Shown here: positions 47,801 through 59,000 of the stretch, piece by piece | Position numbering within the stretch: position 1 is the first letter of the stretch | Layout: each line of letters begins with the position of its first letter | NCBI GenBank assembly: GCA_002150815.3 | Contig: NDFF03000029.1 | Span: 620,001-684,000 of the forward strand | DNA: 64,000 nucleotides | Direction of reading: 5' to 3' | Origin: Grammothele lineata | Lineage: Eukaryota > Basidiomycota > Agaricomycetes > Polyporales > Polyporaceae | The notes under the pieces: model-generated | Databases searched by the model: none | What the model was told of the DNA's origin: nothing | What the model saw: the letters and a program-made list of their open reading frames with translations, nothing else | Position numbers and translations under genes: made by a program

Positions 47801-48270
47801 CATCATGCCCCAGCCGCTTCCGCTGACGTCAGAACGGCTCGAGCGTCACGGCCTGTTCCTCATCGAGGACGGTCAGACGATCTTCCTCTGGGTCGGTCGC
47901 GACGCGGTCCCGCAGCTCATCATGGACGTCTTCAACCTGCCCAGCTACGAGGTCCTCCGTGGTGGCAAGGTGCGTCTCTCCCTCGCTTCGTGCTTCGCGA
48001 AGCCAGCGCTTATACAATGAATTGCAGACGACGTTGCCAGTGCTCGAGAACGACTTCTCGCAACGCGTGAACTCGATCGTGCAGAAGACGCGCGAGATGC
48101 GGCGCGGCGCGTACCACCCACACCTCTACGTCGTCAAAGAGGACGGGGAGCCTCCGCTGCGCCTCTGGGCGCTCAGCTGCCTCATCCAGGACCGCGCGGA
48201 CGTCCTGCCGAGTTACCAGCAGTTCATCTCGCAGCTGCGCGATAAGGTGCGGTTCTACTCTTCGTCTTAA
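44842..48270 (+). CDS. SEC24: COPII coat subunit Sec24 with N-terminal WW domain
   Basis: Twelve exons: 44842-44888, 44943-44974, 45028-45802, 45854-46391, 46450-46554, 46606-46729, 46785-46940, 46997-47167, 47218-47513, 47576-47713, 47775-47969, 48028-48270 (939 residues). Residues 8-38 form a WW domain (LPPGW ... [17 protein letters not shown]; Trp12, Trp35), assembled across the first three exons. A Gln/Pro-rich linker follows. The Sec23/24 zinc finger has Cys266-x2-Cys269 and Cys288-x2-Cys291. Trunk and helical motifs include [44 protein letters not shown] and a gelsolin-like end with [12 protein letters not shown]. Sec24 selects cargo into COPII vesicles leaving the ER. All junctions agree in phase. 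Confidence 0.95.
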
Positions 48271-51204
48271 CCAGGCATGATTACTGATAGGCATCGCAGG
48301 TTAATGGGTCAAGTTACTGAGTGATCGGTGATGGACGGACGGTCGTGGCGTGGACGGACTATTGGACGGAGGAGGACGAGTCGACAGAGAGAGAAGCGCG
48401 CAAGAATATTCCGGCTGGCTGGCTTGTGTTTTCCCTTACCCCTTGCCCCTTCGTGTGTATCCGTGTTTGTGTCGAGTATACACTTAACGTATGATCGCCC
48501 GCTCCCGGGCCAATTCCTCTAGATATCTATACTGTAGGTACCACCCCCTACCCCGACTGACGAAGCGTGCGGTCGCGCGGCCTACGTGTTGGTCGCTGGC
48601 CTGTCTCACTGGCGGGTTTCCTGTGGATCCCGTCGAGGATGCACGAGGATTCCCGCTCTACGACATCGTCAGCCGGCCTCTATGCAATTAACCTCAGGCT
48701 TTCGAAAGGCCAGGCGCCGGATGATATCATCCCGTCCTTGAAGACTAGAAACTATCACGCGTTCGTACCTAGTGGTACGCGTGCTCGACGCGCTTCCCCG
48801 CTGGGGTGTCCAACAGCGTCATTTTCCAAGCTCAAGCTTCATAGACCCCGCGCGCGAGTCCTTGGTCAATGTGTGCCCGAGCTTCCAAGCCTCTGGCTAG
48901 ACCCAGACCCCGGGCCTTTGATGTACCCTGACGTGTGTTACTAGTCGTCATCGGGACTAGCTCACTGTTCCCTACGGCGGGATGTACAAGCTTCGAGTGC
49001 TACTCAGATCTAACTTTGCAGTGGCCATTTCCAAAGGTAAAGACAAACCTAGTCCGGTGATCATGTGGCGGCCGTTATGGCAGTCAAGCTCATCGAAATG
49101 TGCCCATTAGTCTAACGGGGACTGATGCGTACGCACACGCACACGCATAAACTTCAACGTACCCACTCGGCGGCCATCGGTGAATTGACAAGAAAGCCTC
49201 CCTAGCACATTGCAGCCTGCCCGAGCGCCCCGACTGACCACCGTGACTGCCAAGTCTCCAGGACGGAACGGTCACGGTCCAGGGAAGTACGGAACCGCAC
49301 CCCCACGCTCTGCATCCGTAGGGCCGTACGAATCCAAGCCTGAACGTGCCTCTACGACGTATGTGTGCAATCAGTGGAAGTAAACCGGCCCGGGCGCTGC
49401 ACTCAGGCTGGGTCGATCGACACACCCCAGCCGAGGCTCAAATCGCGCCCCGAGAAGCACGGGCGGTGACCGTTCCTCGACCCTCGACTCTCTGGGTCCC
49501 TGCACGACCAGGCTCCAGTTCCAGGACCCTGCACCGAGTCGGATCAGAAGGTCACGTTCTCTCGTCCTTCGACGATCAGCGGCGAGCGTTCAGCGGACTT
49601 CCGTACTACACAACTCTCTGTAGCTATAAGCCCACGCGCCGCCGCCGCGTCCAAAGACATACTTCTATAATCCAACGAGCAGCGACGATGTACCGCGGAC
49701 GCAGGCACGTTCAACCCCTCCTGAGTCCTCCAAGCGAGCGATCATTCCCCACAAATCAGACAACGACACACGCGGATACATTGAACTTTGCGATTTGGGC
49801 CCCCGCGGGGAGGCGTTCCCTATTGAACCTTGATTTTTGTTCTAGACGTACATGACCGCCCGGCTCGTGCGCGATCGCCAAGAAGCATCGAAAAGAAAGT
49901 CGGAAAAGCGAAAAGCGAACAGAGAAAACGGAGGCGGGGAAGGTGGAGAAGGCGTGGGTATATGAGCCTTGGGCTCAGGAGGGGGTTGGACGTGAGGGTA
50001 AAGGTCCGGGTATCGTGAAAAGTAGTAAAGGGATCAGAGAGCTAGAAAGTACAGAAGATATTCGTACAACAAGGTCTATCGAGGGCTCGAACGACAGCGG
50101 AACGCTGGACGGGGACGCGGTAACTTACAACAAAGCCAGCTGCGCAGCTGCAGCCTGAGAACACGGGGACACGGAGAGCGATAAGACAACAGGACGACGG
50201 ATGAACGGCGTATGCAAAGCGGAGTCGGGGTGCAGTCCGTATGATAACACGGGGCGCGCAAAGGGCGAAGGACGGAGATGACCCAGGTCGCAGACTAGAC
50301 CCATCTGCTTCATCGACGGAGATTGCGGGTCGATGGACCAGAATCAGTGTGCGATCAGCGACCTGCGACTTTCCACGGCGGAAACGGACCGGGCGTCTGG
50401 GGTCGTGCACGCGAAATGAACAGCACGCGTACAATATCTGCAAATGAACGACGGTGGATTTGCGCGGGACAAACCCCCTTCGACCGCGAACACTGGCAGG
50501 GATAAGGAGGATCTGACCGGTAGTCGGAGTCCGCGGGGAGTGAGAAGCGGAGTTGCAGGACGGTAACAGGGTGGGCAGTCACAGCAGGGAAGCTGGCCGA
50601 GGATGGGAGGCGGACGAGGACAGGGGCATAGAAACGGGCAGACGGACGATGTGCGGCGGGCTGGTGTCGAAGAGGCGCGCATCGGGGATTCGGATGGAGT
50701 GCGGAGGGAAGGCGAACGGCCTCCGGAGACGGGCGTTGAGTCTCGATGTCGTCTCCCATTATGGCCGTGCTTTGACGTCGGGCGAAGGCCGCCCACGGGC
50801 AATGCACCCCGGAATGTGTGCGAATAGACGGCAGGTGCAACGCGAACCCCGGAGAACAGGGAAGGGCAACCCGAGTGGCAGGGTCTCTTCATTTGGGATT
50901 CAGGCTCATGCTCGTCCACAGGGAAGTTCGGGGAAGGGATTGAAGGGGTATGAGCGACGACATGGTGGAAGCCGGATTAGGAGACAGGTGGGCCAGAAAT
51001 AGCTGGAACAGTAGCGCGGAGGCCATCTGACCCCGCGGTAGTCCTTCCGACGAAGAACGAAGGGAGAAGTAGAGGAGAAACTGGATGCACGTAAAGAGAG
51101 GAATGATGATGCGGTGTGATTACTTGACTGGTAACTTGCGAAAGCGATGACGAACGAGGGTGAAGTGAAAAAGGACATGGAGGTGTATGCGGGGGCAACG
51201 AGGC
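48271..51204. other. 2.9 kb region without a recognised gene
   Basis: The plus strand is notably purine-rich around 49.85-50.0 kb. Open frames (for example 50344-50919, minus) are short, overlapping and free of motifs. It holds the 3' flanks of SEC24 and the membrane-protein gene. Confidence 0.4.
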
Positions 51205-53016
51205 CTATTGTGTCTGCGAACGCTTGTGTTCGTCTTCTGACGACTGCCCCTCCAAGTCGAACGTATCTGTATCAATGTGCTTCACGCGTCGTCCAGCTGC
51301 ATCGTACCGGACGAATGGCATGTCGGACGGGGACGCTTCTCCTGGTGCGGCCTCAAACTTCTCCATCTGTAAAGGGAACGTGTGAGCACGACATTTACTT
51401 TGCGTGCACAAACAATTGCACATACCGGTACGTGAATCCCTTCGAGCTTCTTCTCGCTTGGGGACGCCGTCCCACGAGACATGGTAAAGCGACTGGTGCG
51501 AGTAAATGCCAGTGTTGAGGCGTGAGTGGATCTAACAAAAACAGCAATTAGTACCTCACCACGCGATTGTACGTTCCACACGAGTGAGACCGACCCGAAG
51601 AATTCGGCAGTTCCGTCCGAAGTGTACTTGGTCAACCGCCGCACGACACGACAAGCCACAATCTATGACAGAAGAACATGAGCACTCGCTCCACTGGCGC
51701 AAGACATGACGGTACATACAGTAGAAGCGACAGCAGCTGGGACGTTCGCGATGATCGACATCACGGCGTTCAAGTTCAACAGCATGAACGTCTGTCAATA
51801 CCATTCCTATGAGCTCGTGTAACGAGATATCTCGGGGATCCGGAACTTACGGTCGCGATCAGGTTCGATCCGAATCTGCATGGGAAACCCACTTAATATC
51901 GCTCCTTACGGGCCGAATATGTGAGATGCTTACGCGACGATGAAGAAAATGAGGCCGTCGTCGAAGATGAGGCGCACGATCTTGGAGCGGTCCTTGCGCG
52001 CGGTGCCCGTTACCCCCAACTTAACAGCAGTGAGCGTGAGGACGACGAAGTCGAAGCACATGGAGTATATGAATGTTGCCGCGAGGATCGTGTTGCTCGT
52101 GCTGGTGATGGCGCAACCGGTACCCGGGATCCATGCCGCAGTAAGGAGAATACCTGTTGCGAAAAGTTAGTGACTCAGTATATGCGCATACATTGTGCTT
52201 CCAGACAACATACCATGAAGCAGCAAAGACCAGTGTCCAAGGATGACGACCACGAGAGGAAAGACGATGTACCACGCCTGCGACCAAACCGCCATTCTGG
52301 AAAACGCCACGAGGTCAGTACACAAGGCTTTCATTTCCGCGCTCAGGAACGTGAAAAATACCCACGTCCGCAGTGAGAGATTAATACTGGCGAGTCCTAT
52401 CGCCGCGTTCCCGAAAATCTGGTTGTACGTGTACAGCGCCTGGCAGTTGACCGGGCTGCCGGGCGAGGTAACGCGATGAGCTGACGCCTTGACGATGGTC
52501 GCAAAGGCGCAACGGTCTACTCACGAAGTGACGTTCAACGCGATGGCTCTGTAGAGGCGCATACAGTCAACGAAAGGCGCATATAGACAGCGAGCTCGTG
52601 CACTTACATCCCGATCAGCGCGAAGAGTAGGAAGTAGCGGCCCGCGAAGTAGAAGATCTGCGAACACGCGATGCGTCAGCGCCTAGTGCCACGGGTGTGC
52701 CCGCCATCACCTCGGGGCGATACTGACCATCGGCCACTTAAACTTGCGCTTCCCCGAGATATACTCCCAGTCGAACGGGAGGGACGTGATAAACTCCCAG
52801 CTGCGCGGCGCGGACGCGTCAGTCAGGCATGCGGGTAACTCGTGGACGGACGGCGCGACTGACATGTACAGGCCGAGGAGGGTATGCATGAACTTGTTGA
52901 ATGCAGCTGTACGAAAGGACGCGTCGGTGAGCAAGTGCTGCGACGCTTTCAACGAGCTAGAAAAGAAACGAACCTCCATCTTTCGCGACCTCGTCGGGCG
53001 ACTGCCAGTTGACCAT
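51205..53016 (-). CDS. Multi-pass membrane protein, Agaricomycete family of unknown function
   Basis: Thirteen exons: 53016-52974, 52906-52864, 52800-52728, 52657-52608, 52548-52525, 52455-52366, 52296-52214, 52153-51934, 51875-51851, 51791-51720, 51662-51595, 51531-51426, 51366-51205 (352 residues). It starts MVNWQSPDEVAKDG, then KFMHTLLGLYIWEFITSLPF. Hydrophobic spans include IFYFAGRYFLLFALIG, YNQIFGNAAIGLASINLSL, WYIVFPLVVVILGHWSLLL, TFIYSMCFDFVVLTLTAV, LIFFIVAFGSNLIATTFM and MSIIANVPAAVAST. The basic RVVRRLTKY then leads to a polar tail with acidic end. About seven spans. Two exons are 24-25 bases. The intron at 51532-51594 contains a perfect TACTAAT branch site. No function can be assigned. 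Confidence 0.85.
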
Positions 53017-56000
53017 GTTGATGTATGCGAGTGGTGGTGGGGTTGCGGCGTCGAGCGAAAAGCGAGAGCAGGGCGGTGATGGTGGCGGCGGCGGAATGCG
53101 CGCGGGCGGGGGCGAACGGGGAGGCCTTCAAATGCTCTGGAGAGTGCACCCAGACGCCGGGATCGGGAGATGTAAATGCGGAGATGGGGAGGGCGAAAGG
53201 GCCGACGGCAGGGTTGCAGGGACGAGGAAGGGCGAATCGAAGGGAGAAGTAAGAGCGGCCGCGGGGGGCGACAAGGAGGCGCGCCGCGGGGAAAGCAATG
53301 GGCAGGAACGGGGGATGGTGGTGGCGTGCGCAGCGGGCGGAGGGGCGGAGGGTGGCAGAGCGGCGCGCCGCGGAGAGGACTATATGGGCGGCGCACTCGC
53401 ACGGCGCGGGCACGCACGACCGGCTCCTTCGGGGAAGGGCGTTGCACGGCTGAGGCCCGTCCTCTTCCTTCCGCATTCGCGCGAGACGCGAGCGTGTGCG
53501 GAGGCAGGAGGGCAGCCACAGCAACTGTACGCTCAGAGTCTCCGCCCGGGCAGGCTTCGACCGCGGCTCCAGCTCGGCGCGGGGACGGGCCCCTCTTCGC
53601 GATCGAGCCCTTCGCGCGTCATCGACTCCCCGCCCTGCTTCACTGTCCCATCCCCGGCGGCACCTCCTCCTTCTCCCTCCCTGCAACTCTCGCGCGCCTG
53701 TGGACTGTGTTCACCGCGAAGACCTGCCCACCGCGCGCAACCTTTGCTCCACGCAGGGTGCGGGCGCGACGAGGGGCGCACGGGACTGGGGGTCAGGGAG
53801 CAGTTGGCACTCGAAAAGCGCCGGGCGGCGGCGCTACCCTTGCTCGTCTTACTATTAGCTAGTTGATTAGGAGAAGTCTCTGATGAAACGTTGTCTCTTA
53901 GAAGACATTGCCGATCTTTTCGCTCTCGATATATTCTTGTTGTCTGACCAAGTAGCCGGACTAGTACTACTATGGAGGGTTCTGAAGAAGATGCTGGTAG
54001 GTAAGTACTAGTATTCAACTGAATGACTCGGATTAGAATAGCATGAATACTATACATCATCTGCCCTCATGGACGAGAGATCGCGGACTTACAGGAAAAT
54101 GACACATGCGCCACGACTTCGCAGAGACACAGCCTGGCAGACTCAGGCTCATACTCCCCCGCGCGCCAGTCTCTGAGTATCATCGGCCTGTACCGACAGG
54201 GAGGCGGGCAACGGGTGTGCAGGGACGCGATGTATCTCAGAGTGCCACGAGTCTACCAACCGGGAGCGAAGGTCCGCGTTTGCCTCGCTCCGGGCAGCCA
54301 CATGTATGCCTTATGATATCCTCGCCCGGTCGTGACTCGCGTTGGTGCGTAGCATGCCCTCGGGCCACGCTCACTTGTGCGTGCCCCCGCGCCTTTGCGT
54401 CCTCACTCTGTCGCGCGCGCAATGATTATCAGCGGGCATTCATAGGCGCGCGGACGCCAAGAGTGCCTCCGGCATGATCATCATCATTAACATGAACCGT
54501 AGTGCATTTGTGAAATGCTCACATACCTTCACGGGCACTTGTTCAAATAGTCTTTTGCGGGGAGGAGAGCCGACGAGTGCACCATCGAGACGGCTCAGGG
54601 TCACTTGTACCTATACAAGTGCTTTGTAGCTGAAATTTTCAACTTGGAAGGCTTGATAGAGCCTGCCTTAGATAGTGCCGGTAGTGCTACCCCGGTAGAT
54701 GTCTGAGTTCGGCGCGTTCAAGAATCCGAGAAGCACACCGGGTTGATTGAGCGGCAAGCCGCGAGCCACCGTGGAGGTAAAGGATTTCATGTGACTTGGA
54801 TGATGACTCAGCTATGACGTAGCGCAGGAAAAGTGGGACGACGTACGGTGGGTGAAATCCTAGCTCTAACGAGCAAGGGACATTGAAGCGTAGTGAGTGC
54901 TCCCGAGCGAGCGTGTGTGCATGCTTCCTCCTCGGACTCCGTACACCAGTGGTCCCCGCGCTTCCCCGTTTCGGCCCGGCCACGCGCGCTTCGACCATTC
55001 GACTCTGCAGAACGCGAAGGCTCCATGCGCTCCGCGGTTCGTCGTCCTGAACAGCGCAAGGGTGTGCATCCCAGATAAGACAGTAGTAGGTCCCATACGA
55101 GTGCTGGTGGGTGTGAGCAAGAGGCGTAAAGGGGGCCTTGGCCCAGCACGTGGTCTAAGCTTCTGTTGTGAGCAGACTCTCCAGCGAAGTGGGAAAGAAC
55201 CAGCAAAAGGGAAGCGGAAAGCGAGAAGCAGCCTCGAGCTCCCTGGCCAGCTGCCCGAGCTTCCGAGAACCCGTCATCGAGTCCCATATCGGGCCGGCAG
55301 GCGTGGCGTGGACGACACGCATCTCGAACCGTCCCCAATTGCGCGAGCTGACCGGCGTGCTGCTCTTTTCCGCCCCGGCTTCTGCCTTCTAGTGGCCTGC
55401 GTGCTGTTTGACACGGACTCTGATTGCAAGGTTCAATACTTGCCTCCACAGGAAGCGGTCTGAGACAGGTTCCACCGGGCGCACATGGGCGAGGAGAAGA
55501 CACCCGCACCATCCTCGACGGACAGGACGGGGAGCTTCAAGTTGAGTTCAATGCAACGATAGAGAGCCGAAACCGTCGCGTACGAATCGCTGAGACACCG
55601 ATAAGCCTAGATTCAAACAATCGGGGAGGGGAGATATGTCAGTCCGCATACCCAAAACGGCCGTCCTTGTATTCTCATTTGGCGGAGACAACACGCACCG
55701 GGGGGCACTTCTTTCTTGCCTGCGTCAAAATCAAAAGTCGATCGCTCTCGAAGACACATTACCGGTCGGACGATCGCCCCGCCATCTCCGCTGTTGACAC
55801 GCGTTCAACGAATAGCGATAATGTCAGGCATCTTCATGCGCATAAGGAAGGCAGGCCACGGTAGAAGGGTTCCCCTTTGAAAGCCCATGACGTCGCAGAA
55901 CACATTAGAGGGCTGGAGTAGGTAGAATGACCTAGAATGAGAGTATCGCATGGGCGGGGGGCCAAAGTAGAGTTTCAGCAAGCTCGAGTCCCTTCAGAGA

Positions 56001-59000
56001 CTTCGAAGAGCTGAGCAAGCCTCTGGAGGCTTTTTACGGGCCACTTTGAGTTATGCCGTGCGTTCTGATTGGAGGATGTCGTTTGTCATCACGTGGAGGA
56101 CCACTTTGACGCTCCGGGGCCCGGTTGATTCCGATGCCGGCATGTCAATATTTGGCAACTCTCTTTGCAACTCGACCATCATCCACTGTTTTCCAGCTCT
56201 CACAGCCGTAAGCGTTGCAACATTGTCAAAGCGCAATGTCATTGTCTTGCACGCTTAGGGTAATGCAGGTTTCACTCTCCGGTACTCTTGCCGTATCCAA
56301 TGGCAACGAGTTTATCGCCCAAGCAAGTTGACTTACTGCCTCAAACGCCAATGACATCGTACTGGCACCTCCTCGCCGTCTCTGGAGCGCAGCGGGCTTT
56401 AGGCGGCCCTGCGCAGCGCGCACGGACACCGACGAGCGTCGCTACGAAGCGCAGCCCGCGCTCATTCATCCATCATCGACCAGTCGAAAATTTCTGGGGA
56501 CCGCGCCTCGCCTCGTGTCCTCGCTCTGTCGTGTTGCGCAGGGCCGCCCATGAGCAGTACGGACGGGTACCTCAACCCGGATGGGTGCAGAGTCGCATCC
56601 GGGCTACCGGCGGCGCGGTTTGAATATTCGAATCAATGCCGGGGAGGCGACGCAGGGAGCGCAGCGCGTCGGGGAGCGGGAGAAGAGGAAGAGATGTGGA
56701 TGCGCGGGCGCGGGCGCTCGGGGAGCGCGTCTTCCGCTCGAGTCCTGCGACGTTCGCGCCCCCTTGAAGCCGCCTCCGACAAATCGAAGTGCTTCGACGG
56801 CCTCGGACTCGGAGCCGCCTCTTCTGTGTCCATTGAGCGGAAGACGGAAGGGAGGTGCGCCCGCCCCATCTCCGCCTTCATGCTCCTCCAGAGATTAAGC
56901 AACTCTAAACTCTGAACTTGTCAGGCCAGGCTGAATGAACCCCGCGTCCTCATGATGTCGATGTGGGCATTACATACTATGACATGACGCCACCACCTGT
57001 CCGATGCAGATTCCCCACTCCACCTATGACAGCAAGACAGCAAATCGCGCCAGCACGCGTCAGAGGCGGGACTGCGCGCGCATCCGCACATACGCCACCC
57101 CCCGACGCCTTCCCTACCACGCCCACGCCCATTGCCGGCAACATTGACGTCGGCTCCCGCGCCGCCCCTGCACTGTGCAGCGGACCGCCGAGCGGCAATC
57201 CAGAAGAAGCCCGTAGGGCGCCCCTGCGCCCCTGCCACTAGTGCTTATTCCGGCGAGAATCCCGACCGAGCCGACTCCCGCCGACCCCCCGACGGGCCCC
57301 CCGATGCGTCCGGAGAGCGGCGCATCAGTCATCAGAGTTGTGGGTGCGAGTGTAAGCACCTTGGGAAGGGAGAAGGGCGCGGATGCCGTACCCGGCGGCG
57401 CGGCCATGTGCGACGCCCGGGGGGCCTCGAGGCGGGAGGGCCCCGCCTCGCGGCCACAGTGATGACGGGGCGGGTCGGCCACCGCACCCACCGTGGGCCG
57501 TGCCTTGTGGACGTTGGTGAGTGCGCATGGGGTAACGTTAGAGAGTACGGTATCGCTGACGATATGTCACAGCTTTCAATGCAGACGAATTGCTCGCGGG
57601 TTCTCTACCCGCTAGAGGAGACTCCGCCGACGCCACTAATAGACCTCGCTGGGTGCCCCGACGAGGGCCGACGTCGCGGCGCGCGGCGCGTCCATGTCCG
57701 CTGGCGTGCTCGCGGAGAGGTCGCGTGCGGACGCAAGCGCGACGAAGCCCGCGATAGCCCACTACTGCTAGGCCGACGCGATTTTGGCGGGGCGCACTAA
57801 GTCGTAAGTAGTGTGTGGCGTCAGTTCTCGTTCCTGGCTCGAGCTAATGGCTGATCAAGGTCGTGCAGGGCGCACATATGTTTATTACATGAACGCCGTC
57901 CGGGTATCATAGCTATCACTATAGCTAGACTGACATTCATCGCTTGTTGGCAGTCAAGGAAAAGGCTCGATCCGCTCGAGATCCCTGTCGGAGAGCCTAG
58001 CACGGGCCTGCCAAGCTAGCGTATCCCAGGAGTCCAACCCCGCCAACATTCGCATGTCAAGGCTTGCGAATGTCGGAATGTGCTTAGTGCGATTCCGGCG
58101 AATTTATCGTACGCGCTATCACGACATGTCATAGATCTTCCCCGCACCCCCAATCTCACAACGTTCCCAGCGTCCCGTTGAGGAGCAACGTGCATCACAA
58201 GTCTGCCGTAACTTTGTCAGCATGAGCTGGCCACCGGTTACGCGGCGGAGTGATGCGCGTTGGTGAGAACGCGGCACCGTTTGTATTCTGCCTGCGAGCG
58301 AGCGGGCAATGGGTAAGTACATAGTAACTACTGCTCTGTCGACGTCCCGCTTATACCTGGTGAACACTTGACTGATGCGCATACCGGAACGTGCTAGGAG
58401 ACACCATTGGTTGGATGACGCCCGAGCTAGAACGCCCACATATTGAACGCCTCACCGTTCAATACGACATCACACCAACCCTTGAGTCAGGGTTTCAAGG
58501 GCGCCGCTGCTCGCAGGATATTCACCGACATTATTGAACACCGGTGAAGGATCAAACGCCCTGGGGGTGGAGCACTCCCCATCGGCCCCCTCCCTGACTC
58601 CCCGACACTCTTCACATCGCGTTGAATGACCCTCAATTAATATCCAACGAGCGACCGCAATATTCCTGGCTATCAAACGAATGTATACGCCCGGCGACCG
58701 ACTCTGATCCCCTGCGATAATTGGCCCTGCGGCTACTGCTTATACTGATAGCGCCGCTAACTTTGCGCACCTATAGGCTATACCAATTTATGAAGCCGGC
58801 GGTCCGTGCGTGTGTCTGACGTGGGTCTCCGTCTTCCGCCGTGCTTTCAATGTTCATCGACGTGGGCAGGCCGCTGTACAGCTCGGAAACGATACCGCCT
58901 GGATTATATGCTTGATGGGTTTACCCCTCTCGCTCGGCTAGCTGTTTATAACTAGGATGACGCTGTAAAAGTCGTTTTACCGACCTACAGGACGTTCTAA

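Noticed and set aside
53009..53866. Long plus-strand open frames (up to 285 codons)
   Set aside because: All three plus frames are open at once in purine-rich GC-rich DNA. The sequence is low-complexity Gly/Arg/Glu and is best explained as the antisense of a pyrimidine-rich promoter.
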